This document shows positions 28,357 through 38,072 of a DNA stretch of 64,000 nt, piece by piece; within the stretch, counting starts at the first letter, position 1, and every line of letters starts with the position of its first letter. Under the pieces are notes generated by a model that worked only from the letters and a program-made list of their open reading frames with translations, did no database searches and was not told the origin of the DNA. The position numbers and the translations under genes were made by a program. Source of the DNA: Pseudomonadota bacterium (lineage in GTDB: Bacteria > Pseudomonadota > Gammaproteobacteria > Burkholderiales > Rhodocyclaceae); the NCBI GenBank assembly GCA_029776255.1, contig JAKOTN010000120.1, positions 1 to 64,000 of the forward strand, in the 5' to 3' direction.

Positions 28357-29712
28357 ATGCTCGACAACCTGACCCAACGCCTTGCCCGCGTCATGAAGAC
28401 GCTGCGCGGTGAAGCGCGCCTCACCGAAGCCAATATCGGCGACGCCTTGCGCGAGGTGCGCCTCGCCTTGCTGGAAGCCGACGTGGCTTTGCCCGCCGTG
28501 AAGGAATTGATTGCCGCCGTCAAGGAAAAGGCCGTCGGCGAGGAGGTGATCGGCTCGCTGAGTCCCGGCCAGGCGCTGGTCGGCGTCGTTCACCGCGAAC
28601 TCACCCGGCTGATGGGCGACGCGCACAGCGGCCTGAATCTGGCAACGCAGCCGCCGGCGATCGTGCTGATGGCCGGTCTGCAGGGTTCCGGTAAAACGAC
28701 CACCGTCGGCAAACTGGCCAAGCTGCTGCGCGAAACGCAGCGCAAGAAGGTGCTGGTGGTTTCCTGCGACGTCTACCGCCCGGCGGCCATCGACCAGTTG
28801 AAAACCGTGGCCAGTCAGGCGGGCGCCGAATTCTTCCCCTCGACAACTGACGAAAAACCGGTGGACATCGCCCGCGCGGCGGTCGACTGGGCGAAACGCC
28901 ACTACCACGACGTGCTGTTGGTCGATACCGCCGGCCGCTTGTCGATCGACGAGGCGATGATGAAGGAAATCGCCGAGCTGCACGCGGCGATCAAACCGAT
29001 CGAGACCTTGTTCGTCGTCGACGCCATGCAGGGCCAGGACGCGATCAATACCGCCCGCGCCTTCAACGACGCGCTGCCGTTGACCGGCATCGTGTTGACC
29101 AAGCTCGATGGCGACGCACGCGGCGGCGCCGCGCTGTCGGTCCGGCAGGTTACCGGCCGGCCGATCAAATACGCCGGTATCGGTGAGAAACTGACCGGTC
29201 TGGAGCCTTTCCACCCGGAACGGATGGCCTCGCGCATCCTCGGCATGGGCGACGTGCTGTCGCTGATCGAAGATGCCCGCAAGGGCATCGACGAGCAAAA
29301 GGCTCTCGATTTCGCCAAAAAATTGAAATCGGGCAAGGGCTTCGATCTCAACGACTTCAAGGATCAGATCGGCCAGATGCGCAAGATGGGCGGCCTGTCG
29401 TCGATGATGGACAAACTGCCGGCGCAATTTTCACAAGCCGCCGGCGCGCTGCCCGCCGGCAGCGAGGAGAAAGCGATCGGCCGTATCGAGGGAATCATCA
29501 ACTCGATGACGCCCGTCGAGCGCGCCCGCCCGGAGTTGATCAAGGCGGCACGCAAGCGGCGCATCGCGCTTGGCGCCGGCGTTCAGGTGCAGGAAGTCAA
29601 TCGGCTGCTCAAGCAATTCGAGCAAACGCAGAAAATGATGAAGCAGTTCTCCCGCGGCGGCATGGCGCAATTGCTGCGCGGCATCAAGGGCATGCTGCCC
29701 GGCATGCGATGA
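28357..29712 (+). CDS. ffh: Signal recognition particle protein Ffh
   Basis: A 451-residue SRP GTPase. The N-domain starts MLDNLTQRLARVMKTLRG. GTP-binding motifs are GLQGSGKTTT (about 106), DTAGR (about 190) and TKLDGDARGG (about 247). The methionine-rich M domain, which binds 4.5S RNA and signal peptides, begins near residue 300 and ends GGMAQLLRGIKGMLPGMR. I start at the ATG at 28357, which matches the family N-terminus; an upstream TTG at 28330 only adds non-conserved residues. It delivers membrane proteins to FtsY and SecYEG. Confidence 0.97.
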   Translation: MLDNLTQRLARVMKTLRGEARLTEANIGDALREVRLALLEADVALPAVKELIAAVKEKAVGEEVIGSLSPGQALVGVVHRELTRLMGDAHSGLNLATQPPAIVLMAGLQGSGKTTTVGKLAKLLRETQRKKVLVVSCDVYRPAAIDQLKTVASQAGAEFFPSTTDEKPVDIARAAVDWAKRHYHDVLLVDTAGRLSIDEAMMKEIAELHAAIKPIETLFVVDAMQGQDAINTARAFNDALPLTGIVLTKLDGDARGGAALSVRQVTGRPIKYAGIGEKLTGLEPFHPERMASRILGMGDVLSLIEDARKGIDEQKALDFAKKLKSGKGFDLNDFKDQIGQMRKMGGLSSMMDKLPAQFSQAAGALPAGSEEKAIGRIEGIINSMTPVERARPELIKAARKRRIALGAGVQVQEVNRLLKQFEQTQKMMKQFSRGGMAQLLRGIKGMLPGMR

Positions 29713-29755
29713 ACGACACCGCCACGACGGCAAGCGCGCCGGCTCCGCCGACGGG

Positions 29756-30373
29756 TCAGCGCAGCGCCAGTTTGTTGCGGCTATACGCCCACTGATTCGT
29801 CCAGGCGGCGCGCACCATGTTCGGGTACTGCGGCTGCCCGAGACTGCCGTTGTAGCGCCCGAGCGCTCGGTACAGATCGCCGCGCTCGATGTCGAGGTAG
29901 TGACGCAGGATGGTGCAGCCATAGCGGAGGTTGGTGCGCAGGTGAAAAAGATTGTCCTCAGGGCCACCGACCAGCTTGATCCAGAACGGCATTACCTGCA
30001 TGAAACCACGCGCGCCGGCCGACGACACCGCGTATTTCTTGAAGTTACTCTCGACCTGGATCAGCCCCAGCACCAGTTGCGGATCGAGTCCGGCGCGCGT
30101 CGCCTCATAATGCACCGAGCGCAGGATATCCAGCCGCATTTCGCGGTCTGCGATCCGTTTTTCCAGGCGTCGGGACATTTCGCTCAGCCAGTCGATCGCT
30201 TCCAGCGAATCCTGGAAAGAACTCGTCGGCGGCGCGCGGTCGGAAACGCTGCGCGACAATGCCGCCTGGACACTGGCCGAAAGCGGCTCATATCTCTGTG
30301 CGCCAGCGGTCGCGGCCAGCGGCAGCAACAGGCCGAGCAGGATCGCCAGCAGTACGCCGCGCCTTACCGGCAC
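29756..30373 (-). CDS. Lytic transglycosylase (SLT domain)
   Basis: A 205-residue exported lytic transglycosylase. A signal peptide ([20 protein letters not shown]) precedes an SLT domain with [21 protein letters not shown], where the Glu is catalytic, then GFMQVMPFW and [10 protein letters not shown]. It cleaves peptidoglycan to form anhydromuropeptides. The start is GTG at 30373, with GGAG five bases upstream, and overlaps the end of proS by 10 bases. It is convergent with ffh. Confidence 0.93.
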   Translation of the reverse strand: MPVRRGVLLAILLGLLLPLAATAGAQRYEPLSASVQAALSRSVSDRAPPTSSFQDSLEAIDWLSEMSRRLEKRIADREMRLDILRSVHYEATRAGLDPQLVLGLIQVESNFKKYAVSSAGARGFMQVMPFWIKLVGGPEDNLFHLRTNLRYGCTILRHYLDIERGDLYRALGRYNGSLGQPQYPNMVRAAWTNQWAYSRNKLALR

Positions 30374-32091
30374 AGGCGCTCCTTCAGGAATTGTCCGATA
30401 GCGGCCACCGGCACCATCTCCGACGCGGTGTCGAGACGGCCCTTATACTCCAGTGCGCCCTTGGCCAACCCCCGTTCGCCAACGACCACCCGGTGCGGAA
30501 TGCCGATCAACTCCATCTCGGCGAACATCACACCGGGACGCTCGTTGCGGTCGTCGAGCAACACGTCGATGCCAGCGGCGATCAAATCGGCATACAACGC
30601 GTCGGCCGCGGCACGCACCGCCTCGCTTTTGCCGTAGCCCATGGGAACGATACAGACTTCGAAGGGGGCAATGGCCGCTGGAAAAACGATCCCGCGCTCA
30701 TCGTGACCTTGTTCGATGGCCGCGCCGACGACGCGGGTCACCCCAATGCCGTAACAGCCCATCTCCATGACCCGGCTCTGGCCGGCTTCATCGAGAAAAC
30801 AGCACTTGAGCGCCTCGGCGTACTTGGTGCGTAATTGAAAAATGTGCCCGACCTCAATACCGCGGCACAGTTCCAGCCGTCCCCGACCGTCGGGCGACGG
30901 ATCGCCGGCGACGACATCGCGGAAATCGGCGACAACCGTTGGTTCGCCGGCATCGCGGCCGAAGTTGACACCGACGAAGTGAAAGCCGGCTTCGTTGGCT
31001 CCACAGACAAAATCACTCATCACCGCGACACTACGATCGGCATAAACCGGCACCTCGGCGGCGACGCCAACCGAGCCAATGTAGCCGGGCTGGCATCCGA
31101 GGGCGGCGACAATCTCGTCGTCACGCGCGAAACGGAATTCGCCGACGATCTTCTGCGTCTTGACCTCGTTCAAGCCGTGGTCGCCACGTAGCAGAATCAA
31201 GGCAAAGCGACCGACCCTATCCGGTTCGGAGCCAGCCAGGACAAGGGCGATAGCCTTGACCGTTTGCGTCAGCGGCACCTCCAGCAGGTCGGCGACATCC
31301 TCGCAGCGCGTGCGGCCCGGCGTAGACACCTTGCGCATCGCCATGCGGGCCGGCGCACGGCCACCGGCGGGCGCCACCGCTTCGGCCAACTCGACATTGG
31401 CGGCATAGTCGGAGTCGGGGCAGTAGGCCAGCCCGTCCTCGCCAGAGTCGGCAAGCACGTGAAACTCGTGCGATCCGGTACCACCGATCGAGCCGGTATC
31501 GGCCGCCACGGCGCGGAACTTCAAGCCCAGGCGGTTGAAGATTCGCGAGTAGGTGTCGAACATGTTGCGGTATTCACGCTGCAAATCCTCGAAGCTGCCG
31601 TGGAAGGAGTAGCCGTCCTTCATCAAAAACTCACGGCCACGCATCACGCCAAAACGCGGTCGAATCTCGTCACGGAATTTGACTTGAATCTGATAGAAAT
31701 GCAGCGGCAACTGCCGGTAGCTTTTCACCTCCTTGCGCACCACGTCGGTGATGACTTCCTCATGTGTCGGACCGATCACGAAATCGCGCTGGTGGCGATC
31801 CTTGCAGCGCAGCAACTCTGGACCATACTTGTCCCAGCGCCCGGATTCTTGCCACAACTCGGCCGGTTGCACCGCCGGCATCGACAGTTCAATCGCACCC
31901 GCCCGGTTCATCTCCTCGCGAACGATTCGCTCCACTTTACGGACAATGCGCAATCCGATCGGCATCCAGGTATATATCCCGCCAGCCAAACGTTTGATCA
32001 TGCCGGCGCGCAGCATCAACTTGTGACTAACCACCTCGGCATCGGAAGGCGCTTCTTTGAGCGTTGACAAAAAAAACCTGGAAGTGCGCAT
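30364..32091 (-). CDS. proS: Prolyl-tRNA synthetase, bacterial type with editing domain
   Basis: A 575-residue class II prolyl-tRNA synthetase. It begins [20 protein letters not shown], has class II motifs ([49 protein letters not shown]) and the inserted Ala-tRNAPro editing domain at about residues 220-390. It charges tRNAPro in the cytoplasm. The start at 32091 matches the family; the frame extends to 32151 without support. It is divergent from rppH, with 127 bases between. Confidence 0.97.
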   Translation of the reverse strand: MRTSRFFLSTLKEAPSDAEVVSHKLMLRAGMIKRLAGGIYTWMPIGLRIVRKVERIVREEMNRAGAIELSMPAVQPAELWQESGRWDKYGPELLRCKDRHQRDFVIGPTHEEVITDVVRKEVKSYRQLPLHFYQIQVKFRDEIRPRFGVMRGREFLMKDGYSFHGSFEDLQREYRNMFDTYSRIFNRLGLKFRAVAADTGSIGGTGSHEFHVLADSGEDGLAYCPDSDYAANVELAEAVAPAGGRAPARMAMRKVSTPGRTRCEDVADLLEVPLTQTVKAIALVLAGSEPDRVGRFALILLRGDHGLNEVKTQKIVGEFRFARDDEIVAALGCQPGYIGSVGVAAEVPVYADRSVAVMSDFVCGANEAGFHFVGVNFGRDAGEPTVVADFRDVVAGDPSPDGRGRLELCRGIEVGHIFQLRTKYAEALKCCFLDEAGQSRVMEMGCYGIGVTRVVGAAIEQGHDERGIVFPAAIAPFEVCIVPMGYGKSEAVRAAADALYADLIAAGIDVLLDDRNERPGVMFAEMELIGIPHRVVVGERGLAKGALEYKGRLDTASEMVPVAAIGQFLKERLCR

Positions 32092-32218
32092 GGCTCTCGA
32101 GTAAACGGGAAAAACCGCGATTCTACTAGACCCGGAGCGGCGTAAGGACACACATACTTTGCAACCTGGATGAAATGTGAAAAAATGACGCGGATGAATT
32201 TATTCGCAGGTTCTGGCA

Positions 32219-32767
32219 ATGCTTGACCGTGAAGGCTACCGCCCGAATGTCGGCATCATTCTTTGCAACGTCAAGAACGAGGTTTTCTGGGGCAAGCGCA
32301 TCCGAGAACATTCATGGCAGTTCCCGCAAGGCGGTATCCAGCGGGGCGAAACCCCCGAACAAGCAATGTACCGGGAACTCCATGAAGAAGTCGGTCTACT
32401 CCCAGAACATGTCGCGATTCTTGGACGAACCAAGGATTGGTTGCGCTACGACGTGCCGACGCATTGGGTAAGACGTGAGTGGCGTGGCAGTTACCGTGGC
32501 CAAAAACAGATTTGGTTCCTACTCCGTCTGGTCGGCCGCGATAGTGATGTGTCCTTGCGTGCCTGCGACCATCCAGAATTCGACGCGTGGCGCTGGAACA
32601 ACTACTGGGTGTCGCTCGATGCCGTGATCGAGTTCAAACGGCGCGTTTATGAGCAGGCGCTCAACGAGCTGGCGCGTTTTCTCAACGCTGACCACCGTTT
32701 CTCACGGCCAAAATCAAACTCACCGGCTCGAAGCCGTCCGATGCCGGAAATCGCAGGCAACGAATGA
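32219..32767 (+). CDS. rppH: RNA pyrophosphohydrolase RppH
   Basis: A 182-residue Nudix hydrolase that begins [17 protein letters not shown] and contains the Nudix box starting at [17 protein letters not shown] with the EEVG end. The family-specific WLRYDVP and [11 protein letters not shown] follow. RppH removes pyrophosphate from mRNA 5' ends and triggers decay. The tail beyond about residue 160 is variable. The next gene overlaps by 4 bases (ATGA). The position opposite proS is typical for betaproteobacteria. Confidence 0.95.
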   Translation: MLDREGYRPNVGIILCNVKNEVFWGKRIREHSWQFPQGGIQRGETPEQAMYRELHEEVGLLPEHVAILGRTKDWLRYDVPTHWVRREWRGSYRGQKQIWFLLRLVGRDSDVSLRACDHPEFDAWRWNNYWVSLDAVIEFKRRVYEQALNELARFLNADHRFSRPKSNSPARSRPMPEIAGNE

Positions 32768-33342
32768 GGCACCGTCGCCCAACAGCACCATCGGTCACAT
32801 CACGCCCGCTTGCTTCCCTTGCGCTCTTGGCATTACTCACCGCTCTACCAATAACTGGCTTTCCCGCCAATGGCGGTCGAGCGTCGTCATACGCCGATCC
32901 GGAGAACGAAGACAACCGCCCGATTGAAAAAGACGTCGAATTGCCCCCCTTTCCAAAATCGGAAAACCTGATTCCCTTTTTTGTGAGCACAACGACGACC
33001 AACAAATTCATGATCGACGGTGAATCGCTGACCTTGGATACCGACGACCTGATTCGCTACACACTGGTCATCAGCAGCCCTTCCGGTGCATTGAACACCT
33101 CTTACGAGGGAATCCGTTGTTCAACAGCCGAGCGACGACTCTATGCCACCGGACGCTCCGACCAAACCTGGGCCAAGGTCAACACCGATAAGTGGATACG
33201 GATTCACGAAAACTCGCTCAACCGTCATCACGCCGCGCTCTACAAAGACTATTTTTGTCCCGTCGGCGTGCCGATACTGGATCCGGAAGACATTCGCCGG
33301 GCGTTGCGCAGGGGTGGTCACCCAATGGCCGGACAACACTAG
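32764..33342 (+). CDS. CNP1-like family exported protein
   Basis: A 192-residue protein with an N-terminal signal-type hydrophobic stretch ([17 protein letters not shown]) and a C-terminal domain matching the CNP1-like family: [40 protein letters not shown] and [12 protein letters not shown]. The family was named after a Neisseria protein; its function is unknown to me. The ATG overlaps the rppH stop, implying co-translation. The coq7 gene follows after 50 bases. Confidence 0.85.
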   Translation: MRHRRPTAPSVTSRPLASLALLALLTALPITGFPANGGRASSYADPENEDNRPIEKDVELPPFPKSENLIPFFVSTTTTNKFMIDGESLTLDTDDLIRYTLVISSPSGALNTSYEGIRCSTAERRLYATGRSDQTWAKVNTDKWIRIHENSLNRHHAALYKDYFCPVGVPILDPEDIRRALRRGGHPMAGQH

Positions 33343-33392
33343 CGCCGTTCATCGCCCAATCCCGCACAGCGCACAGGACCTCAATTAAAGCC

Positions 33393-34016
33393 ATGCTCAC
33401 CGACCGATCAATCATCGAATTCGATAAAGCGCTACGCACCTTGCTGGCCCCTGCCCCAACAATCCGACCAATACCTGGCGGCGACCAGCCAGAAGCGGAG
33501 CTATCCGCTCGCGAACGTGCACACGCAGGCGCACTGATGCGCATCAACCATGTTGGCGAAGTTTGCGCCCAGGCCCTGTATCAAGGACAAGCGATCACTT
33601 GTCGCGATGCGGCACTGCGACAATCCCTCGAAAAAGCAGCATTCGAGGAAACCGAACATCTGGCCTGGACCGAGCGCCGCCTGGTCGAGTTGGGCGACCG
33701 CAAAAGCTTGCTCAATCCTTTGTGGTACCTTGGTTCTCTGACCATCGGTATCGTCGCCGGGAAATTCGGCGACACGTGGAGCCTGGGGTTTCTCGCCGAA
33801 ACCGAACGGCAAGTCGAAGCACACCTGGATCATCACTTGAACGACCTGCCGAGCCATGACGAAAAATCACGGGCGATAGTCGAACAGATGCGGCTCGACG
33901 AGATCTCCCACGCCAATACCGCCGTCCATCTCGGCGCACGACAACTCCCCACTCCTGCACGACACGCGATGCGACTGGTGTCGCGATTCATGACCGCCAC
34001 CGCGTATTACGTTTAG
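33393..34016 (+). CDS. coq7: Demethoxyubiquinone hydroxylase Coq7
   Basis: A 207-residue di-iron hydroxylase that performs the C6 hydroxylation step of ubiquinone synthesis. The iron ligands are visible as [16 protein letters not shown] and DEISHANTA, with [20 protein letters not shown] at the first helix. I start at the ATG at 33393; the open frame to 33192 covers the end of the previous gene. The 3' end overlaps the convergent OsmC gene by 4 bases. Confidence 0.94.
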   Translation: MLTDRSIIEFDKALRTLLAPAPTIRPIPGGDQPEAELSARERAHAGALMRINHVGEVCAQALYQGQAITCRDAALRQSLEKAAFEETEHLAWTERRLVELGDRKSLLNPLWYLGSLTIGIVAGKFGDTWSLGFLAETERQVEAHLDHHLNDLPSHDEKSRAIVEQMRLDEISHANTAVHLGARQLPTPARHAMRLVSRFMTATAYYV

Positions 34017-34432
34017 ACGTCCACAATTTCGAAGTCGTGAGTGATTTCGGCTGTCTTGCCGAGCATGATCGACGCCGAACAGTATTTATCCTTGGACAAC
34101 TCGACGGCACGGGCCACCGCCTCACGCTTTAGCTGCCTGCCGCTCACGCGGAAATGAAAATGGATGTGCGTAAACACCCGCGGCTCGGTGTCGGCACGTT
34201 GCGCCTGCAAACTGACTTCACAGCCCGTGACGGCTTGACGGCCCTTCTTCAAGATCAACACCACATCGTACGCCGTACACCCGCCAGTCCCGGCCAATAA
34301 CAGTTCCATTGGACGCGGCGCCAAGTTCCGCCCCCCTGCTTCAGGGGCGCCATCCATCACGACCATATGATTGCTGCCCGTCTCCGCGAGAAAAGACATG
34401 CCGTCGCCAGTCCACTTAACTTTGCACTCCAT
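34013..34432 (-). CDS. OsmC family protein (YhfA-type)
   Basis: A 139-residue OsmC-superfamily protein of the YhfA type, beginning [18 protein letters not shown]. The cysteines are in [14 protein letters not shown] and [13 protein letters not shown], and the end [11 protein letters not shown] is typical. Its substrate is not known; the superfamily handles organic hydroperoxides. It is convergent with coq7. Upstream lies the long intergenic region with the sRNA candidate. Confidence 0.9.
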   Translation of the reverse strand: MECKVKWTGDGMSFLAETGSNHMVVMDGAPEAGGRNLAPRPMELLLAGTGGCTAYDVVLILKKGRQAVTGCEVSLQAQRADTEPRVFTHIHFHFRVSGRQLKREAVARAVELSKDKYCSASIMLGKTAEITHDFEIVDV

Positions 34433-34795
34433 ACCCAGTCCTTATTTCACCCAAAAAATTAGACCTTACTCGACACTTCTTTCGCCCACTCCGTCGATCT
34501 GAGACAACAGCATCGTTTTAAGCACTCCAACAGCCAAACAAACCGGGAGCGCACTCCCACGCGATGCGCGACATTTTAATCGCAATTGACCAATCGAATC
34601 TTCGCACCCACTAAATGTTGCAATGCAATATATGGCGCGCCTACACATGTTTTAATCAGCGCCGCAAAAATTACATATTGTGTAATAGATATACCATTTT
34701 ATCTACAACCTTATGAACATCAATAATTTTTCTTTTTTTCCCACATGCCGAACAACCCACGACAAAGAAATATGGCGCGGCGCACAAAAAAACGC
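34433..34795. other. AT-rich intergenic stretch without a clear gene
   Basis: No coding region or RNA gene I can support. It contains the minus-strand start region of the OsmC gene and a short palindrome, ATTACA-5 bases-TGTAAT at 34670-34686, that could be an operator. Short open frames on the minus strand here (for example up to 34871) have no ribosome site or recognisable sequence. Confidence 0.4.
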
Positions 34796-34824
34796 TTGAT
34801 ATTTTGCTGGAGCAACGCCATAAT
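34796..34824 (+). promoter_or_regulatory. Sigma-70 promoter of the sRNA candidate
   Basis: TTGATA (34796-34801) and CATAAT (34819-34824) are separated by exactly 17 bases. A start near 34831 would give a transcript of about 109 bases ending at the terminator at 34939. No start codon with a ribosome site and extended open frame follows. Confidence 0.65.
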
Positions 34825-34830
34825 GAGTTC

Positions 34831-34939
34831 AACGTAAGCATTGTTTCGATCCGGCGTGTCCGGTGCGACACCCAGTGCCTCCTCCACCCTCCTCCTTTGG
34901 TGTGGATTTAGCGCGGCTCCTGCGAGCCGCGCTTTTTTT
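34831..34939 (+). ncRNA. Candidate small RNA with anti-Shine-Dalgarno loop
   Basis: A free-standing unit of about 109 nt: consensus-like promoter just upstream and perfect intrinsic terminator at its end. In the middle, ACACC (34868-34872) can pair with GGTGT (34899-34903), exposing a loop of 26 bases that contains CCTCCTCC twice and ends CTCCTCCTTT. This is complementary to the Shine-Dalgarno core AAAGGAGG. Alternatively a shorter CACC/GGTG stem shows only the second copy. This is the design of trans-acting sRNAs that mask ribosome sites. I recall an Rfam family of toxic betaproteobacterial sRNAs with anti-SD features, and this could belong to it. The exact 5' end is inferred. Confidence 0.6.
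34911..34939 (+). terminator. Intrinsic terminator of the sRNA candidate
   Basis: A perfect 9-base-pair GC-rich stem, GCGCGGCTC (34911-34919) with its complement (34924-34932), a 4-base loop CTGC, and seven T's (34933-34939). It is oriented on the plus strand and lies upstream of, and separate from, the rplM promoter. Confidence 0.9.
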
Positions 34940-35047
34940 CGCTCGCCCGACACTTGTGCCCGCCTTGTCAGCCACCCACCATCGCCATGGACACATGAAC
35001 AATAACGAGACAAGGGCTGTCGAATGGGATCATTCCCGAAACGGCAA

Positions 35048-35077
35048 TTGACACGCTCGGCGGACTTGCACTAGTAT
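35048..35077 (+). promoter_or_regulatory. rplM-rpsI promoter
   Basis: TTGACA (35048-35053, perfect -35) and TAGTAT (35072-35077) with an 18-base spacer. Transcription would start about 35084 and give a leader of roughly 34 bases to the rplM ATG. Confidence 0.75.
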
Positions 35078-35117
35078 GTCGGGCTTTCCGTTATCAGGCT
35101 AAAGGACGGCGCTTTTG

Positions 35118-35546
35118 ATGAAGACTTTCTCCGCCAAATCGCACGAAGTGAAACGCGAGTGGCTTGTGGTTGATGCCACGGACAAAGTGCTCGGTCGCCT
35201 TGCGACCGAAATTGCACGTCGTCTACGCGGCAAACACAAGCCAGAATTTACCCCTCACGTTGATACTGGCGACTATATCGTCGTGACAAATGTCGAGAAG
35301 TTGCGCGTTACAGGCAACAAGGCAGAAGATAAAAAATATTATCGGCACTCGGGGTACCCTGGGGGCATTTACGAGACCAACTTCACCAAGATGCAGCAGC
35401 GTTTTCCTGCCCGCATCCTTGAATTGGCTGTCAAAGGCATGCTGCCCAAAGGACCTCTCGGTTATGCCATGCTGAAGAAAATGAAATGCTATTCAGGTGC
35501 GAATCACCCGCACACGGCCCAGCAGCCGAAAGTACTGGAACTCTAA
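35118..35546 (+). CDS. rplM: 50S ribosomal protein L13
   Basis: A 142-residue L13 protein, beginning [20 protein letters not shown] and containing [22 protein letters not shown] and [13 protein letters not shown]. It binds 23S rRNA early in large-subunit assembly. The ATG at 35118 is used; the frame opens three bases earlier with TTG. An AAAGGA site lies upstream. It forms an operon with rpsI, 9 bases downstream. Confidence 0.98.
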   Translation: MKTFSAKSHEVKREWLVVDATDKVLGRLATEIARRLRGKHKPEFTPHVDTGDYIVVTNVEKLRVTGNKAEDKKYYRHSGYPGGIYETNFTKMQQRFPARILELAVKGMLPKGPLGYAMLKKMKCYSGANHPHTAQQPKVLEL

Positions 35547-35555
35547 AGGACCACC

Positions 35556-35948
35556 ATGGCTGATAATTATTTCTATGGTACTGGCCGGCGGAAAAGCGCT
35601 GTGGCCCGTGTGTTCATGAAACGTGGCAGCGGTAGATTCGTGGTCAATGGCAAACCAGTTGACGAGTTCTTCTCACGCGTTACTGGTCGCATGATTGTCC
35701 GCCAGCCGCTGCAACTGATCGAGCAACTAAATGATTTTGATATTCTGGTGAATGTCGGCGGCGGCGGCGAGTCCGGTCAGGCGGGCGCGGTTCGCCATGG
35801 CATCACGCGCGCGCTCATCGCTTACGACACGTCACTAAAGTCAATACTGTCAAAGGCAGGTTTTGTGACGCGCGACGCACGCGAAGTCGAGCGGAAAAAA
35901 GTTGGTTTCCACAAGGCACGTCGACGCAAGCAGTTCTCTAAACGTTAA
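35556..35948 (+). CDS. rpsI: 30S ribosomal protein S9
   Basis: A 130-residue S9 protein, with the typical [14 protein letters not shown] near the start and the basic tail [11 protein letters not shown], which reaches the P-site tRNA in the ribosome. AAAGGA precedes the start. It is the last gene of the operon and is followed by a strong terminator. Confidence 0.98.
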   Translation: MADNYFYGTGRRKSAVARVFMKRGSGRFVVNGKPVDEFFSRVTGRMIVRQPLQLIEQLNDFDILVNVGGGGESGQAGAVRHGITRALIAYDTSLKSILSKAGFVTRDAREVERKKVGFHKARRRKQFSKR

Positions 35949-36023
35949 TCGCAGGTTTCTAAACATAAAAGCCGCCAATATCCTGGCTCTGTATAAAAAC
36001 GCTCAGTTGATCTGTGGCTTGAG

Positions 36024-36054
36024 AAGCGCCTCGCGATGATTGCGAGGCGCTTTT
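36024..36054 (+). terminator. Intrinsic terminator of rplM-rpsI
   Basis: An 11-base-pair perfect stem (36024-36034 AAGCGCCTCGC with 36042-36052), a 7-base loop and a short T-run (36051-36054) follow rpsI by about 75 bases. Confidence 0.85.
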
Positions 36055-36057
36055 GTT

Positions 36058-36267
36058 TCATGGAGAGAAGCAGTGACGATAGGGCTGCATCTTGTAATGC
36101 CAGCCTTGGTCCGAGTGAACGGTTAGGCCGGTAGCGCTTTCCAGCGGTGACAGAGCCGCCCGAAGTGTGCCGGAAACCAGTTCGAAGACGTGGGGGCACG
36201 CTTGGTCATGCGGCGCGCGATGAGCTCGCCGTTATACAGGTTGATGCAGGCCGATAGATAAAGTTTC
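36058..36267 (-). pseudogene. IS3-family transposase OrfB fragment, frameshifted
   Basis: On the minus strand from 36267, the sequence KLYLSACINLYNGELIARRM is followed, in another frame, by LTVHSDQGWHYKMQPYRHCF and a stop at 36058. These are the central part of an IS3-type OrfB integrase domain, including the second catalytic Asp region (HSDQGW). The two parts are joined by a one-base shift in a C-run near 36190. The 5' end is cut by the tip of the next insertion sequence at 36268. It is a dead fragment. Confidence 0.8.
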
Positions 36268-36336
36268 TGAGCTTCCCCCGAAATTTCGTCTGCCAAGGGT
36301 GACCTAAAATTGGCGTCACTTTTTGGAAGGCGGGAA

Positions 36337-36627
36337 ATGAAGAGACCGACGCAGGCCGACACGGCCGAGTTCAAGGAACTGGCGGTCAAGCGCGTCGAGG
36401 ACGGGCAAGGCGTCAGCAAGATTTGCAAGGAACTCGGACTGAGCGACCAGACCTTGCGCAATGGGATCAAGGCAGTAGCGGAAGGCAGGCTCGCCGGCGC
36501 CGGCGGCAGAGTGGTGACACCGGAAGAGATGGAACTCTCCCGGCGGCGCGCCGAGAATCTCCGGCTCAAGCGGGAAAACGAAATCCTAAAAAAAACGACG
36601 GCGTACTTTGCAAGAGATGTTCTGTGA
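36337..36627 (+). CDS. IS3-family transposase OrfA (complete)
   Basis: A 96-residue OrfA: N-terminal helix-turn-helix (EFKELAVKRVEDGQGVSKIC, LSDQTLRN) and a C-terminal leucine-zipper-like coiled coil (MELSRRRAENLRLKRENEIL). An eight-A run (36587-36594) near its end is the likely slippery site for making the OrfAB fusion. I start at the ATG at 36337, matching the other copy. OrfB downstream is destroyed, so this protein cannot support transposition on its own but might bind or repress related elements. Confidence 0.88.
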   Translation: MKRPTQADTAEFKELAVKRVEDGQGVSKICKELGLSDQTLRNGIKAVAEGRLAGAGGRVVTPEEMELSRRRAENLRLKRENEILKKTTAYFARDVL

Positions 36628-36719
36628 AGTACGCCTGGATTGCTGGGCAAGCCCCCCCGAGTTCCGCAGTTAATCTCATAAGTCACTAATTTTATTGGTC
36701 ACGGTTTTATAACGCTCCA

Positions 36720-37919
36720 CTACAAGAGAGGCATTTGTTGTGTTGCGAAGGGTTTTTGGACGCCGAGGGTCTGAAAGAGTCTGGCTTGCTCGTCGGTGAT
36801 GGTTGAGATGCCTTCAACGGGGAGGTCACCGTTGATTTGGATGCGGTGACGCTGAATTCGCCGCAGACTTTCGAGTGCGCGCTCTGGTGAAAGGGTGTTG
36901 TTTGCGGCTTTCAGTTTGAGGCGCATGATGCGGTAGAGAATCAGCGCCATGAAACAGATCGCCGCGTGCGCCTTGATCCGTTGCGACAGACGATGAAACA
37001 CCGGGCCGATCTTGATTTCCGATTTCAGCACCCGGAAACCGCGCTCGAAATCGGCCAACGACTTGTAACGGTCGACCACGCCTTGTGGCGACAAATCCGG
37101 CGTATTGGTGACCAATTTGCCGTCCATCAGTTCGGCCAATGCCAGCGCGTCGTGGTCAATCTCATAGGCGAAGAGTTCGCTCTTCAAATCGACGCGGATG
37201 ATGTTTGCCAAGTGGGCGTCCTTGACCGCGTGATACAGCCGTGCCTTGGCGCCGCTATCGGAGAGCTTTTTGCCACGGGCTTTCACCCCGGCATCCCGCG
37301 CATCGAGCTTGCCAAACCAGGTATTGGCTTGTTCTTCCAAGGCTTCGATACGCTCGCGGCGCAAGGCTTGGATTTCTCTCGCAACTTCTGGATTGTGCGC
37401 AACAACCAGACGTAAATTTCGCCACGGCAATTCGCCAACGATTTCCCGCTCGGCATCGGCACACTGTGCCTGAAACGCATCCAACAACTCGGCGAATTCG
37501 CTGTAACGCCGGCCAGGAACGGCCAGCACGAATTCCAGTGGCTCACCGCTTTGCAAACGGATCTCGGACAGCGCCTCCAGATTGTCCAGCGACAGCAAGC
37601 CCCGATCGGCCACCAGCACCACCCGGCGAATCGACGCAAAGCGTTCGAGCACCGTCTTCAAGGTCGGCAACGAGGTGGGCGATTCCGCCGTGTTGGCGGC
37701 AAACACCTCGTGATAGATCGGCAGGCCATCGCCCGTTTGCACCACGCCGAGCATCACCTGGCGGGCGATGAGGCCTTCCTTGGCCATGCCGAATTGGCGG
37801 ACATCGAGCCGACCGAGGGTGGTGATCGTGCGCTGTTTCACCTTGCCTGCTTCGTCCCTGAAGGACTCAACAAGCTGGACGTAGCGACGCGGACCGGAGC
37901 GAGTGACTTTGACATACAT
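36720..37919 (-). pseudogene. IS1634-family transposase with large internal deletion
   Basis: A 399-residue reading frame beginning MYVKVTRSGPRRYVQLVE, typical of IS1634 transposases, which normally have about 550 residues. After TLGRLD the sequence jumps straight to RQFGMAKEGLIARQVMLGVV, so about 150 residues are missing. The lost segment normally holds the first catalytic Asp (YDVTT region). The second Asp (VVLVADRGLLS) and the Glu region (DFERGFRVLKSEIKIG) remain. The frame is open but the enzyme should be inactive. Confidence 0.8.
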
Positions 37920-37983
37920 GCCGCCCTAGACACCGCATTGACGCTTTTTAAATAAACGATATTGAAAAATTGCCGTGCCACTA

Positions 37984-38037
37984 GCCTCAAACTGAAGGCC
38001 GCAAACAACACCCTTTCACCAGAGCGCGCACTCGAAA
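37984..38037. repeat. 54-bp inverted copy of transposase coding sequence
   Basis: This segment is the reverse complement of 36869-36922 (part of the IS1634-like transposase gene encoding LKLKAANNTLSPERALES) with a single mismatch. It sits directly inside the right terminal repeat and shows that the right end was rebuilt from the left half of the element. Confidence 0.9.
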
Positions 38038-38072
38038 ATTAGTGGCTTATGAGATTAACCGCGGAACTCGGG

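Larger units (their letters stand above)
36656..38072 (-). mobile_element. IS1634-like element, internally rearranged
   Basis: Bounded by 37-38-base inverted repeats (36656-36692 and 38035-38072), which begin CCCGAGTTCCGC and differ at two positions. It carries one minus-strand transposase with an internal deletion. Next to the right repeat lies an inverted copy of part of the transposase's own C-terminal coding region. No matching target-site duplication is seen at its borders. It sits inside the IS3-family OrfB. Confidence 0.75.

Noticed and set aside
34720-35013. 97-aa minus-strand open frame over the sRNA candidate
   Set aside because: No ribosome site and no conserved motif; the plus-strand promoter, loop and terminator explain the region better.
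35118-35546. Autoregulatory leader for rplM
   Set aside because: The inferred leader is only about 34 bases and shows no stable structure I can identify.
36024-36054. Reading the rpsI-downstream hairpin as an insertion sequence end
   Set aside because: It has the stem, loop and T-run of an intrinsic terminator and lies before the first transposase remnant.
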